Shown: positions 17,427-26,265, counted from the first letter of the stretch. The stretch is 64,000 nt of DNA from Cupriavidus laharis (GCF_914271435.1 NZ_CAJZAI010000012.1:82096-146095); one strand, 5' to 3'. Numbers and translations: made by a program. The notes: generated by a model not told the origin, from the sequence alone.

Positions 17427-17474
17427 CCGCCATCGATCCTCTCAGGTGTCCGGTTTCCCGGACGTCTGCTCTGA

Positions 17475-17498
17475 CGCACCCTTTGGGGTGCGTTTTTT
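17475..17498 (+). terminator. intrinsic terminator
   Basis: CGCACCC and GGGTGCG stems (17475-17492) with a four-base loop and six T end the preceding small-gene unit. Confidence 0.75.
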
Positions 17499-17564
17499 GT
17501 GTCCACCACCAACACCCACACGGGGCGCGCCCCGATGGGGCGCCCCTGCACTCAGGAGTCCCCC
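17499..17564 (+). promoter_or_regulatory. hairpin leader of the DUF4313-like gene
   Basis: A self-complementary CGGGGCGCGCCCCG at 17521-17534 is followed by TGGGG/CCCCA pairing that brackets the AGGAG and the ATG at 17565. It lacks a clear GCGTC/GACGC module. Confidence 0.45.
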
Positions 17565-17936
17565 ATGGAAGACCGAATCCTTTGCGCTGGCGTAGCCAGC
17601 TACCCGGCAGGCCTGCATCTGCGCGTCCACGTCTACCAAAGCAACAATCGCCCAGCGCTGTCGCTGGTTTGCGCCGACGACTTCATGCCCTACGTCGATC
17701 TCACCTGCAACGTTCCCTGCCATCCGCTGGCGGATGACGAGGTGTTCGTGGCGGCGTGGAATGTACCCGTGGACGTCTTAGCGGCATTGCTTGAGACAGA
17801 GCTGTTCGCGCCAGTGCGCATGCTTTCCACCGGCTTCGCGCGTGGACCGGTCTGGAAAATCCAGTCCACCGAGCTGCTCGAGTGGATTGCCGACGCCCGC
17901 GCGGACGCCGCCGCGGACGCTTCGCCAAGCGCCTGA
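17565..17936 (+). CDS. DUF4313-like hypothetical protein
   Basis: A 123-aa protein whose central part (LSLVCADDFMPYVDLTCNV and the ELFAPVR region) resembles DUF4313 proteins common on plasmids and integrative elements. The CAGGAG before the ATG supports the start. No function is known. Confidence 0.55.
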   Translation: MEDRILCAGVASYPAGLHLRVHVYQSNNRPALSLVCADDFMPYVDLTCNVPCHPLADDEVFVAAWNVPVDVLAALLETELFAPVRMLSTGFARGPVWKIQSTELLEWIADARADAAADASPSA

Positions 17937-17940
17937 CCAT

Positions 17941-18032
17941 CGTCCGCGAGTTTGATCTCGCGTCGCTGCTACCTTTCAACCCATACGGGGCAATGCCCCG
18001 ATGGGCTTGCTCCGTCGCTTTCGGAGCAAACC
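17941..18032 (+). promoter_or_regulatory. ribosome-site-occluding leader
   Basis: Hairpin CGGGGC-aat-GCCCCG (17986-18000) is followed by a perfect 8-bp stem TTGCTCCG (18007-18014) with CGGAGCAA (18022-18029). The 3' arm is the CGGAG ribosome site, three bases before the ATG at 18033. This is the clearest occluded start in the region. Confidence 0.65.
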
Positions 18033-19598
18033 ATGTACGTGATCTCAATTGGGCCGGAACGGGTCGAGAGCCGCACGACCCTCGCCGGCGTGCTGGCATT
18101 GCTTAACCATGAGCCTGGCCAGAAGCCCGGCATGCGTGCAGAGGAAATTTCTGTGCGACATGTGGAGCGCGGCGCCATTCCTGTGCTGCGTCTCCCTTCA
18201 GGGAGGTTCGCAGTCCGGCCTGCTGGCGAGGCTAAAGCCATACTGACCTCAATCCTCGATGAGGTCGACCGCTACATCGTCCGGCCGGACGGCAAAGTGC
18301 TGCGTCCGCATGAACTGAGCCGCACCTCCTGGCAAGCGGTGGCTGCGGCCGGACGGTTGGCGGTGTTCACCAACGAGGCAGTCGATCCGGACCAGGCTGG
18401 GAATTCCCAGTCTGCGAACCTCGACCTGTTTGCGGTGGCAGAGCCCTTCGACGCGAGCAGCTTCGTGCATGAAGAGTTCTATCGGCGCTTCGGCTACGGG
18501 ACCAACGGACCGGAGTACTCGCCGGGTGCTGGCACGAACTGCCGCCATGAGGTCCACGTCGCCTATGCATTGCAGCGCGGCGAACCTGTCCGAGACTGCA
18601 TCTTGAACGCCTACCGCCGTGACGGCGATGCCGTGGATGCCGGGCGCCACGACCTGCACTGGCTGCAAACGTTGATCGAGGTACCAGCGCTACGGGGTGC
18701 ACTGTCCGCCAACAAGCTGCAGGCGCTGTGCTCGGTGATGCGCCATGACAAGCTGGCGATCACGGCGCGCAACGCTGCACGCCTGATTGCCTTGGTGAAG
18801 CCGCTGCCTGATGACTGCACCCATGTCGACGTCGACAATGCCCTGTATGCCGCGAAAGTGGTCCCACCGCTCTCCGCCCCGTTGGGCAAGGCCCCGACCG
18901 GAGACGATGCCAAACCGGTGTCGCCGCTGGCCGCACGTTTGCACGCCTTGATCGGTGCTAAGCGATATGCGAAGCACGTTGAGCGAGTGGCAGCGGAGCG
19001 GACCAAGGGCAACCTCAGTGAGCGGCGCTTCCAGTCGGAAATGACCATGGCCGCAGTCGAACGGGACCATGCCAGCTTCAGCTGGCCCAACCGCTTCGCC
19101 CTGGCCGTGCTGCAGCGGGACATCGCGACGCTGCTGCAGGTCCTCGATACGCCGAACGACCGCAACACGTCGTCCAAGCGTGCCCTGCGTGAGGTGTGCG
19201 GTGTCGCGCTGACGGGAGTCCCCGCGATAACGCGCCGGCGCCGCATCTTCGAGATGTGCGGCTTTTCCGAGTCGGAGCAGCAGCAGTGGGAGCTTCAGGC
19301 CCAGGCTGCGAAGTCCCAGCGCCTGCAGGAGCAAGACGCCGAATGTGCGCGCAAGCGTGCCGAGGCCTCGCGCTGGAATCTGAATGGCAAGCGGATGAAC
19401 GGCCGGGAGTACGTGGATCTGTGCATCGATGAAGGCTTCAGCCAGATCCGACACTTCCCGCGTGGGAGCGCTAGGGTCTACTACATTGAGCAGCCCGCGA
19501 CACGCACCGCCCGGCGCCTGCGGGCCAAGGATGGCACGCTGGACTATGCCCGTGCCCGCCTGTCCAAGCCGGTGACCGCGCTGGCGATGGCCGCGTGA
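18033..19598 (+). CDS. hypothetical protein, 521 aa
   Basis: A 521-aa soluble protein I cannot assign. It has no nucleotide-binding loop, metal motif or membrane segment. A coiled, Gln/Arg-rich stretch lies at about residues 425-455. Large unknown proteins of this kind occur next to PRTRC cassettes. The start is fixed by the leader stem. A C-rich hairpin follows the stop. Confidence 0.6.
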   Translation: MYVISIGPERVESRTTLAGVLALLNHEPGQKPGMRAEEISVRHVERGAIPVLRLPSGRFAVRPAGEAKAILTSILDEVDRYIVRPDGKVLRPHELSRTSWQAVAAAGRLAVFTNEAVDPDQAGNSQSANLDLFAVAEPFDASSFVHEEFYRRFGYGTNGPEYSPGAGTNCRHEVHVAYALQRGEPVRDCILNAYRRDGDAVDAGRHDLHWLQTLIEVPALRGALSANKLQALCSVMRHDKLAITARNAARLIALVKPLPDDCTHVDVDNALYAAKVVPPLSAPLGKAPTGDDAKPVSPLAARLHALIGAKRYAKHVERVAAERTKGNLSERRFQSEMTMAAVERDHASFSWPNRFALAVLQRDIATLLQVLDTPNDRNTSSKRALREVCGVALTGVPAITRRRRIFEMCGFSESEQQQWELQAQAAKSQRLQEQDAECARKRAEASRWNLNGKRMNGREYVDLCIDEGFSQIRHFPRGSARVYYIEQPATRTARRLRAKDGTLDYARARLSKPVTALAMAA

Positions 19599-19614
19599 GC
19601 TTCCTTGCAAATTT

Positions 19615-19635
19615 CCCCCGGCCTTGCGCCGGGGG
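19615..19635 (+). terminator. terminator-like hairpin
   Basis: CCCCCGGC and GCCGGGGG with a five-base loop lie 16 bp after the 521-aa gene. The tail is pyrimidine-rich but not a T run. Confidence 0.5.
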
Positions 19636-19764
19636 ACCTCTCTCCCTCATAAGCGATACGCAATCTCTCGCCTTTCGGCATTCCGCTCGTGCCGCGTTGC
19701 CTGTAGTCTTGTCGATGAAGCGTTGTTCGCACTGATACGGATTAGTCCAAACAGCGTTTTACCC

Positions 19765-19880
19765 GCGTCTAGCGACGCATCGACCCAAGCCAGCACTGCT
19801 GGCGCATTCATTGAACCTTCCCACAGGGACACCCTCCCTGTGGGAAGAGTGGCTTTGTGGGATCCCCTTTAGGAATTCCC
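19765..19880 (+). promoter_or_regulatory. structured leader of the MoxR ATPase gene (motif copy 5)
   Basis: GCGTC-TAGC-GACGC at 19765-19778, ATCGACC, perfect hairpin GCCAGC-act-GCTGGC at 19789-19803, then a 13-bp perfect hairpin at 19817-19847. A final GGGA/TCCC stem (19859-19880) encloses and partly pairs the AGGA ribosome site. Confidence 0.65.
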
Positions 19881-20906
19881 ATGAAAGTCAATCCGCTCCA
19901 ACTGCAAACGCTTCTCGCAGCCTTCATTCCGGCACGCCTGCCTGTCCTCATTACCGGTGCCCCTGGCATCGGCAAGAGCGATATCGTCGCCCATGCCGCC
20001 AAGGCGGCCGGCTACGACCTGCTGATCTCCCACCCGGTGGTGGAGGATCCAACCGACTCCAAGGGCCTGCCGTTTCCGGCAACGGACGGTGCCGGCGCCA
20101 AGTTCCTGCCTTTCGGGGACCTGGCCACGGCGCTTAACAGCACGCGCCCCATGGTCTGGTTTATCGACGACCTCGGACAGGCCTCCCCGGCCGTCCAGGC
20201 CGCCAAGATGCAGCTGCTGCTCGCACGGCGTATCGGTGAGCACGTACTGCCGGACCACGTCACCTTTGTCGCGGCGACCAACCGTCGCAGCGACAACGCG
20301 GCGGTGTCCAACATCCTGGATCCGTTGAAATCGCGCTTCAGCACCATCGTGGAGCTGGAGCCGACGATTGAGGATTGGACGCGCTGGGCGGTCACGAACA
20401 ACGTGCCGCCGGTGCTGATCGCGTTCCTGCGCTTCCGTCCGGACTTGCTGCTCTCCACGGAGCGCAGCAAGGAGGTGGAGAACCTGCCGTCGCCGCGAGG
20501 CTGGGGTCATGTGGCGCGCCAATTGCCGCTGGTACCCCCGGGCATGGAAATCATCGTCACGGCCGGCGCGGTAGGCGAGGGGGCAGCACTCGAGTTCGAG
20601 TCGTTCCGCCAGATCTACCGCGAGCTGCCCAGCGTGGACTCGGTGCTGGCTGCGCCGGAATCCGCCAGGATCCCGGACAACGTGGCGGCACAGTTTGCCA
20701 TCTGTTCGGCGCTGGCATCTGTCGCCAACGAGAACAACTTCGATCGCGTGATGGTGTATGCCAATCGCCTGTTCGAAGCCCATCTCGGTGAGTTCGCTGT
20801 GATGCTGGCCACGGACGCGGCACGCCGCGACTCCCGGATCTGCGCCACTCCGGCGTGGATCAATGCCCAGGGCGGCAAACTGGGTGCGCTGCTGCTTGGC
20901 AATTGA
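19881..20906 (+). CDS. MoxR-type AAA+ ATPase
   Basis: A 341-aa AAA+ ATPase. The Walker A loop GAPGIGKSD is at residues 26-34 and Walker B in MVWFIDDLGQ near 95-104, followed by a sensor-type NRR. MoxR-like ATPases act as chaperones with von Willebrand A-domain partners, and such a partner is encoded two genes downstream. The start at 19881 agrees with the AGGA and the leader. Gaps of about 100 bp and 7 bp separate the three genes of the triad. Confidence 0.82.
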   Translation: MKVNPLQLQTLLAAFIPARLPVLITGAPGIGKSDIVAHAAKAAGYDLLISHPVVEDPTDSKGLPFPATDGAGAKFLPFGDLATALNSTRPMVWFIDDLGQASPAVQAAKMQLLLARRIGEHVLPDHVTFVAATNRRSDNAAVSNILDPLKSRFSTIVELEPTIEDWTRWAVTNNVPPVLIAFLRFRPDLLLSTERSKEVENLPSPRGWGHVARQLPLVPPGMEIIVTAGAVGEGAALEFESFRQIYRELPSVDSVLAAPESARIPDNVAAQFAICSALASVANENNFDRVMVYANRLFEAHLGEFAVMLATDAARRDSRICATPAWINAQGGKLGALLLGN

Positions 20907-20943
20907 TCCAGGCAACCAGCCCCCTTTCCTTCTTCATCCGCTG

Positions 20944-20975
20944 ACGGCGAGCCATCTGGCTCGCCGTTTCCTTTT
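20944..20975 (+). terminator. hairpin between ATPase and DUF3150-like gene
   Basis: ACGGCGAGCC-atct-GGCTCGCCGT (20944-20967) followed by TTTCCTTTT. It may partly terminate or process the transcript between two genes of the triad. Confidence 0.6.
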
Positions 20976-21007
20976 CTGCCGTATCTATCCCATTTCCAGG
21001 ACTCATC

Positions 21008-21931
21008 ATGAACATTACCAACATCACCAAGCGCGTCATGCTCGCCACCTTCAACACGTCGGTGTGGCGCGCGCGCAAGTTCGACACCCGGGCCACCGAG
21101 GAGGTCGAAGCCAATCATGACGCCAAGGACATTGGCCGCTTCAACAAGAAGCTGCTGACCGAAGGCGCCACGTCCTACAAGGAGGTGTGCGCAATTGCCA
21201 ACCGTGCGCGAGCCTACTTCGATGCACACTCGCTGGACTATGACCAACTGGGCGTACGGCTGCTGCCCACCGACATCTACATGGAGGTCGCCGACCGCCA
21301 GCGCCAGTTTCAGGACGAGTTCAATGCCGCGACCGCGGTGTTTCTCTGTGACTATCCGCGCCTGAAGGAGGAGGCGCGCTCGGCCTTGAATGGGCTCTTC
21401 GATGAAGCCGACTATCCGACGCCGGCTGAGCTGGCCAAGAAGTTCGGCATGCGTCTGGCGGTGCTGCCGTTTCCGGATGCCAGCCAGTTCGACATCGCGC
21501 TGCCGGCAAACGTGCTGGACGGCCTGCGGGCCGACATGGACCAGCGTGTGCTCGGTGCGGTGAAAACCGCAAACGACGACCTGGTCGGACGCCTCTTTGA
21601 AGCTGTGCAGCACTTCGCCAACCGCCTGTATGGAGCGACGAACGTGCGGCTGGACGTGGCTGACAAGGTGCGTGAGCTGAGCGCGCTGTTGCCGAAGCTG
21701 AACTTCTCCGGGGACCCGGCGCTCACGCGCATCCTGGAGGACACGCAGCAGCATCTGGCCCGGTACAGCGGCCTGGACCTGCGCAACTCGACTGACCTGC
21801 GCAAGCAGGTGGCCGAGAAGGCGATGGAGATTGAGGCACAGATGGCCGCCTTCATGGGCGGTCCGCCGCCGTCGGCCATGTCGGAGGCGCCGGCGCCGAC
21901 GTCGCAGCTCTTCGAGATGCTGACTGCGTGA
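21008..21931 (+). CDS. DUF3150-like hypothetical protein
   Basis: A 307-aa, mostly helical protein with no catalytic motif. Its position between a MoxR ATPase and a zincin/VWA protein matches proteins annotated DUF3150 in phages and plasmids, but I make that assignment from context and general pattern. It probably works as an adaptor or substrate of the ATPase. A 7-bp gap to the next gene indicates one operon. Confidence 0.6.
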   Translation: MNITNITKRVMLATFNTSVWRARKFDTRATEEVEANHDAKDIGRFNKKLLTEGATSYKEVCAIANRARAYFDAHSLDYDQLGVRLLPTDIYMEVADRQRQFQDEFNAATAVFLCDYPRLKEEARSALNGLFDEADYPTPAELAKKFGMRLAVLPFPDASQFDIALPANVLDGLRADMDQRVLGAVKTANDDLVGRLFEAVQHFANRLYGATNVRLDVADKVRELSALLPKLNFSGDPALTRILEDTQQHLARYSGLDLRNSTDLRKQVAEKAMEIEAQMAAFMGGPPPSAMSEAPAPTSQLFEMLTA

Positions 21932-21938
21932 GGCGAGT

Positions 21939-23162
21939 ATGCGCGATCGAATCTCGAAGCAGCGTTCCCAGCTCATCCTGTCGCAGCCGTTCTTCGGAGC
22001 GTTGCTGATGCGGTTGCAGCTGGTCGAGGATCCGTCATGCAAGACGTTCTGGGTGGATGGCGTCTCGCTGGGTTACAACCCTGCGTACGTCGCTACCCTG
22101 AGCGATCTTGAGCTGCGCGGCAGTCTGGCGCACGAGGTCCTGCATCCGGCCAACGGGCATTGCTGGCGCCGCGGCGTCCGCGACGCCGCCCGTTGGAACC
22201 AGGCGTGTGATTATGCGATCAATCCGTTGGTGCTCAACGCCGGCTTGCAGTTGCCGGCCGGCGCGCTCATCGATGGACGTTTCCTCGGCAAGTCCGCGGA
22301 AGAGGTCTATGCCATGCTGCGCCAGGAGGCATCCGACCAGGCGCCGCCGCAGGTCCCGCCACAGCCACAGCAGGAGGGCAACGGCGAGGGTGACGGTGGG
22401 TCGCCGCCCCAGCCCGATGGCCAGGACGGCAATGCGGAAGGGACGGCCGGTGACGAGCCGTCGCAGGCCTCGCCAGAGTTCTCGCCCGGCGAGGTGCGCC
22501 AGCAACCGCAGGCCGACCAGCAAACGCTGGCCAACGAGTGGAAGGTAGCGACCATGCAGGCGGCGAAGGCCGCGCAGATGCGGGGCAAGCTGCCGGGCGA
22601 GTTAAGTGCGATGGTGGAGTCAGCCACGCGGGCGTCGGTGGACTGGCGGGCGGTGCTGCACCGCTTTGCCTTCGAACAGACCCGGTCGGACTACAGCTGG
22701 GCGATGCCGAACCGGCGGTACACCCACATGGGGCTGTACCTGCCGGCTTTGCATGACCAGTCAGTCGGCGATGCGGTCTTCGTGCGCGATACCAGCGGTT
22801 CGGTGTTCGACGAGACGCAACGGCAGTTCGGGGCGGAAATCGAAGCAGTCTTCGCTTCGCTACAGCCGCGGCGACTGTTCGTTTTGGACTGTGACACCCG
22901 CATCGCGCAGGTGCAGTGCTTTGAACGGGGTCAGGCGATCGAACTGGGCGCTATCTGTGGCGGTGGCGGCACGAGCTTCGTGGCGCCGTTCGACTGGCTG
23001 GAAGAACAGGGTATCGCCCCGGCGTTCCTGGTCTACCTGACGGACATGCATGGAAAGTTCCCGTCGGCGCCGCCGGCGTATCCCACCCTGTGGGCGTCGA
23101 CCACGCCGCTCCATCGGATTGCACCGCCGCCGTTTGGTGAGGCGCTGGAGGTGATCGTTTGA
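21939..23162 (+). CDS. putative zincin metallopeptidase with VWA-like domain (DUF2201)
   Basis: A 407-aa protein of the DUF2201 type. The N-terminal domain has a zincin motif HEVLH (65-69) followed by NGHCWR. A Pro/Gln/Gly-rich linker covers about 130-195. The C-terminal VWA-like fold has the metal-adhesion motif DTSGS and a DMHG loop. It pairs with the MoxR ATPase upstream. Whether it cuts proteins or serves as a metal-dependent scaffold cannot be told from sequence. Confidence 0.78.
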   Translation: MRDRISKQRSQLILSQPFFGALLMRLQLVEDPSCKTFWVDGVSLGYNPAYVATLSDLELRGSLAHEVLHPANGHCWRRGVRDAARWNQACDYAINPLVLNAGLQLPAGALIDGRFLGKSAEEVYAMLRQEASDQAPPQVPPQPQQEGNGEGDGGSPPQPDGQDGNAEGTAGDEPSQASPEFSPGEVRQQPQADQQTLANEWKVATMQAAKAAQMRGKLPGELSAMVESATRASVDWRAVLHRFAFEQTRSDYSWAMPNRRYTHMGLYLPALHDQSVGDAVFVRDTSGSVFDETQRQFGAEIEAVFASLQPRRLFVLDCDTRIAQVQCFERGQAIELGAICGGGGTSFVAPFDWLEEQGIAPAFLVYLTDMHGKFPSAPPAYPTLWASTTPLHRIAPPPFGEALEVIV

Positions 23163-23167
23163 ACCAA

Positions 23168-23199
23168 CCCCGGGGACAAGTCCCCGGGGTTTTTCTTTT
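23168..23199 (+). terminator. strong intrinsic terminator
   Basis: A 10-bp GC-rich stem (CCCCGGGGAC and GTCCCCGGGG) with a two-base loop and a long T tract ends the MoxR/DUF3150/VWA operon. Confidence 0.85.
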
Positions 23200-23243
23200 T
23201 TGTGGGGCCGGAGCAGTGGAAGTACCCGGGCCTTTCCCTCTCC

Positions 23244-23543
23244 TCAGGCGTCTGGGGTCTTGCGCGACTTGGCCAGCTTCTCGGTGGCAGCAATCAGGTC
23301 CGCCGGGCTGCAATCCAGCGCTCGCGCCAGCCGAAATATGATCGCCAGCGACGGCATGTGCTGACCGCGCTCTATCTTTCCCGTGTGCGATCGCTCGATC
23401 CCGGCGAGGTTAGCAAGAGCTTCTTGGGCGATTCCAGCCGCAAGCCGGCGAGCGCGAACAGCGCCGCCAAAGGCCTGTGCCAAGTGGGAGTCAAAAGTCA
23501 CGGTGCCGAGCGGACGGCCACGCTGGATAGGACGCTTCTGCAT
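23244..23543 (-). CDS. XRE-family DNA-binding regulator
   Basis: A 99-aa helix-turn-helix protein; the XRE domain covers about 20-82 (LAGIERSHTGKIERGQ). Small regulators of this type often control the element that carries them. It is read towards the VWA gene terminator and is divergent from a short open frame at 23641. Confidence 0.75.
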   Translation of the reverse strand: MQKRPIQRGRPLGTVTFDSHLAQAFGGAVRARRLAAGIAQEALANLAGIERSHTGKIERGQHMPSLAIIFRLARALDCSPADLIAATEKLAKSRKTPDA

Positions 23544-23640
23544 GGCTTAAGCGTGGTGCTGCAGACCGGCTTAAACCACGTTATATTTAACTCTTTTCCT
23601 ATGGTCAGGTGCGCCCGTTGAACAGCACTATCGGCAAGGC

Positions 23641-23850
23641 TTGGCAACATTCGCCTTGCGGCATCGCGGCCTGTACAAAATAGAAGACCCGGTACGGGGC
23701 GCGCGCAGCTTCCGCTGCATGGTGAAGCAGCAGTTCCCCTTCGTTTCCTTTGTCGGCACGCAGGGCTCCAACCTGCCATGGCTCACCGTGCCGGGACTGT
23801 TCACCGTGGATGAATTGGTTTCGCTGCGGCAGGTCGGGGGTCAGCAATAA
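23641..23850 (+). CDS. possible small protein, 69 aa
   Basis: An open frame with a TTG start and no good ribosome site. Its middle (KQQFPFVSFVGTQGSN) looks protein-like. It could be a short gene divergent from the XRE regulator or the 3' end of a larger lost gene. Confidence 0.3.
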   Translation: MATFALRHRGLYKIEDPVRGARSFRCMVKQQFPFVSFVGTQGSNLPWLTVPGLFTVDELVSLRQVGGQQ

Positions 23851-23928
23851 TGACGGCCCGGAGGAAACCGGGCCGTGAGAGGGCGTAAAAGATGGCCAAT
23901 CGAGCGCGTTATTGCCAATAGGGTGAAC

Positions 23929-24366
23929 TCACGTGCTCGGGGTTCCCGCTGTAATAGTCTCCGTGAGCTCGGCGGGCTGGGGCGGGTCTACCGCGATGGA
24001 TTCCCGCGCAAAAATGTGTGCATCGCTCCCGGAGCCAATTGCGGCCACGCGAGAGATTTTGCTCTCTAGATTCGCGTTCAGGCCAAGGCGGATCGTGCCG
24101 GCATAGAAGATTTCACCCTTCACTCGGCCATTGATCAGCAACGTACTGCGCGCGGCGACATCGCCTTCCACGATGCCATCGACGATGACATGGTCGCCTT
24201 CAACTTTGCCGCGAACGACGCCGCCAGTTCCGACATGTAAGAGACCGGCGGTGGCGGACAGATTGCCGTCGATTAGACCAAGGCAGGTCATCCCGTGATC
24301 CGCGGCGACATCGCCGTGGATGCTCATACCATGATTGAGCACGCTGAAGGTGGGAGTCGTTTTCAT
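23929..24366 (-). CDS. bactofilin-like polymer-forming protein
   Basis: A 145-aa bactofilin-type protein with the repeating Gly/Val beta-helix pattern (GDVAADHG, GLIDGNLSA, VVRGKVEGDHVIVDGIVEGDV, LLINGRVKGEI). Bactofilins assemble into nucleotide-free filaments, often at the membrane. The ATG at 24366 overlaps the stop of the membrane protein gene upstream by 4 bp. It is the last gene of a three-gene minus-strand operon, the only such operon among the plus-strand backbone genes. Confidence 0.8.
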   Translation of the reverse strand: MKTTPTFSVLNHGMSIHGDVAADHGMTCLGLIDGNLSATAGLLHVGTGGVVRGKVEGDHVIVDGIVEGDVAARSTLLINGRVKGEIFYAGTIRLGLNANLESKISRVAAIGSGSDAHIFARESIAVDPPQPAELTETITAGTPST

Positions 24367-25034
24367 GGCGGCCTCAGAACAATTTGATGTCGGTGGCTGC
24401 GTTGCCGTGCTGCGCACGGTTGGCAGGGGGGGGTGGCGGGCTTCGCCTGCGCGGGCGCTGGCTCGGCCTTGTGCGATCCAGAAGGATTTCTTGCAAGAGC
24501 CTCGCCAGATAGAGGGCGGGCTACTGGGGCAACCGGCATCGGTGACTGTGCCACAGGCTGCGGCGGCGCCGGCTTAGGGGAAAGCTCGGAGGGCTGCGTC
24601 ATCTCGGACTGGTGCGCCGTTGCGGCTGGCAGTGTCGCGGCCGGGTTCACGATGGTTTGAACTGGGGTAGCCAGTTGCGCGGGATTTGGTGCTTGCGTGA
24701 CGGTTGCCGTGGCGGGTGCCGCGTCGCCGGGAGCGTCGACAACAGCGACACGCCGATGTTGCCAGTTGGCGAGTGACATGCCGATGGCTCCAGCCATCAG
24801 GATACCGGCGACAATGCCGGCGACCACAAGAGCGGCTCTGTTGTAGCTTCCCCAGTGGCGTGACGCGCGCGCGGCCGCGTAGACGGGGGGCGGCAACATC
24901 CGGTTGCCGGAATGCTGGACGCCTATCGGCGCTTCGATGGTAAGTGGGGAATGGGCGAACTGCTCGTGCAGACGCTGGATCTCTCGAATGTCCACGTGGG
25001 TCCTTGAGGTTCGGTAGGGAGTAGACGCACTCAA
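24363..25034 (-). CDS. membrane-anchored Pro/Ala-rich protein
   Basis: A 223-aa protein with one transmembrane helix near 68-90 (AALVVAGIVAGILMAGAIG) and a long periplasmic or cytoplasmic Pro/Ala/Gln-rich tail. This shape recalls TonB- or TraB-like spanning proteins, but no family signature is visible. Four-base overlaps with both neighbours mark it as the middle gene of the operon. It could anchor the bactofilin filament. Confidence 0.6.
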   Translation of the reverse strand: MSASTPYRTSRTHVDIREIQRLHEQFAHSPLTIEAPIGVQHSGNRMLPPPVYAAARASRHWGSYNRAALVVAGIVAGILMAGAIGMSLANWQHRRVAVVDAPGDAAPATATVTQAPNPAQLATPVQTIVNPAATLPAATAHQSEMTQPSELSPKPAPPQPVAQSPMPVAPVARPLSGEALARNPSGSHKAEPAPAQAKPATPPCQPCAARQRSHRHQIVLRPP

Positions 25035-25672
25035 GCCGGCAGGCGGCTGCCATCGTCGGCAAACCGGTCGCTGTCCGGGATGCAGAGTGCGTGAATGGTG
25101 TTGATGCGGCGGCTCGCGATATCGAGCTGCGTATCTCTTTCGGTCCCGGAGATCGAGCGTCCGATTTGAGCGAACAATGTTGCCGAAGAGAGCTTGTCGT
25201 ATTGGTTCAACAGACGCAGTAGCCGACCAGCGAGAGCGTTGGGGACTTCGAGAACAACGGACTCATAGCCAATTGCGAACTCAAGCTGGTTTTTCCACGC
25301 GAGCCATTCGTTCACGCGCGCGAACCATTCTTCAGCCTCGCGGAACGCTTCATCTAGCGCTTTGACCTTGCCATCCCGCGCGACAGAGCACTTGGCCGCG
25401 CAAAAATAGAAATCGTCATGCAGGAATCGGCGGGTGAAGACCGACGAGAACGAAACTTCGACCCTCGTTGCCGTCTCGGGAACGATGCGCCCGATGCGGT
25501 CTTCGCTGATGAGCCGCGTGATGGGCTTGAGGCCAGTGTCTGGCTTGGCTTGCTCGGGCGTATCCGCTTGCGTCGGGGGGGATTGGGAATCTGGTGGGTT
25601 GGGGGGAAGTGTCCCCGGCTTCTCGGCCATGTCCGTGAACGTGAGTCTCTCTCGGGGGAGATTCTCGGCCAC
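25031..25672 (-). CDS. AcaB/DUF1845-like protein (tentative)
   Basis: A 213-aa protein with a Pro-rich N-terminus (about 15-45) and a helical C-terminal domain. Its layout and the block with ALAGRLLRLLNQYDKL recall DUF1845/AcaB proteins of integrative conjugative elements. The match is weak and made by eye. It is the first gene of the bactofilin operon; its stop overlaps the next start. Confidence 0.4.
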   Translation of the reverse strand: MAENLPRERLTFTDMAEKPGTLPPNPPDSQSPPTQADTPEQAKPDTGLKPITRLISEDRIGRIVPETATRVEVSFSSVFTRRFLHDDFYFCAAKCSVARDGKVKALDEAFREAEEWFARVNEWLAWKNQLEFAIGYESVVLEVPNALAGRLLRLLNQYDKLSSATLFAQIGRSISGTERDTQLDIASRRINTIHALCIPDSDRFADDGSRLPA

Positions 25673-25725
25673 GACGGGGGCGAGATGCGTGTCGTAAGGT
25701 TAGCGATTTTCGTGAGATTACGCGC

Positions 25726-26235
25726 TTTGCATCGGTGCCCATTCGATGCATAATGATCTCACTTCTCGCGTCTCCGACGCATCGACCTGACTCCCTCGCG
25801 AGTCCATAGCATTTTCAAGTCGTGCCCTAGCGCATGCGCCGACCGGTTGGCTACCGGTGTGGACATTCTCTTGTGATGAGCATTTTCGCCATTTGCTCCC
25901 CATCTATCATCCGTAAAACGCGTCCTGCATCAGTGCTGCTTTTGGCATGCGCTGTGGACACCGTTCGAGCTCGGGACCATGTGGGTCTCTCTCTCTTGGC
26001 CCCTCCTGGGCAGAACGGCCGTCGTCGGCTGATCCGTGATCCCTGCGGAGGAACTTCGGTTCTCAATGGGTTGTAGTGCAGCGTGACCATGCTGCACGAG
26101 GACGACTTTACGTCCTCACATAGAGCTTGCGCATTGGCGCACGGCTCCCTGTTTGCCACGCCCCCGGAAGGGGCGTGGCAACGGGTTTTCCTGCGAACAA
26201 GCTCGCTTCCGCATCGCCGGAGCGGGCTTTTTTTG
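25726..26235 (+). ncRNA. candidate structured RNA or long attenuated leader (motif copy 6)
   Basis: TTTGCA, a 17-bp spacer and CATAAT form a good promoter. Next come GCGTC-TCC-GACGC (25768-25780), ATCGACC and hairpin GACTC/GAGTC (25789-25804). Further hairpins are at 26051-26062, 26076-26097, 26098-26117, 26128-26141 and 26155-26179, the last with a 10-bp stem. The run ends in an intrinsic terminator (26200-26235). A 66-codon frame from 25876 has no ribosome site. The whole could be a roughly 470-nt RNA, or a leader that must be anti-terminated to express the gene at 26266. Confidence 0.5.
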
Positions 26236-26265
26236 TTTGTAGGAACCCTCGAACAGGAGCTGATC

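Noticed and set aside
20615..22042. 475-aa minus-strand open frame over the MoxR/DUF3150-like genes
   Set aside because: Shadow of clearly assigned plus-strand genes; His/Arg-rich composition.
25876..26076. 66-codon open frame after leader motif copy 6
   Set aside because: No Shine-Dalgarno sequence, low-quality composition, and it overlaps a run of perfect hairpins.
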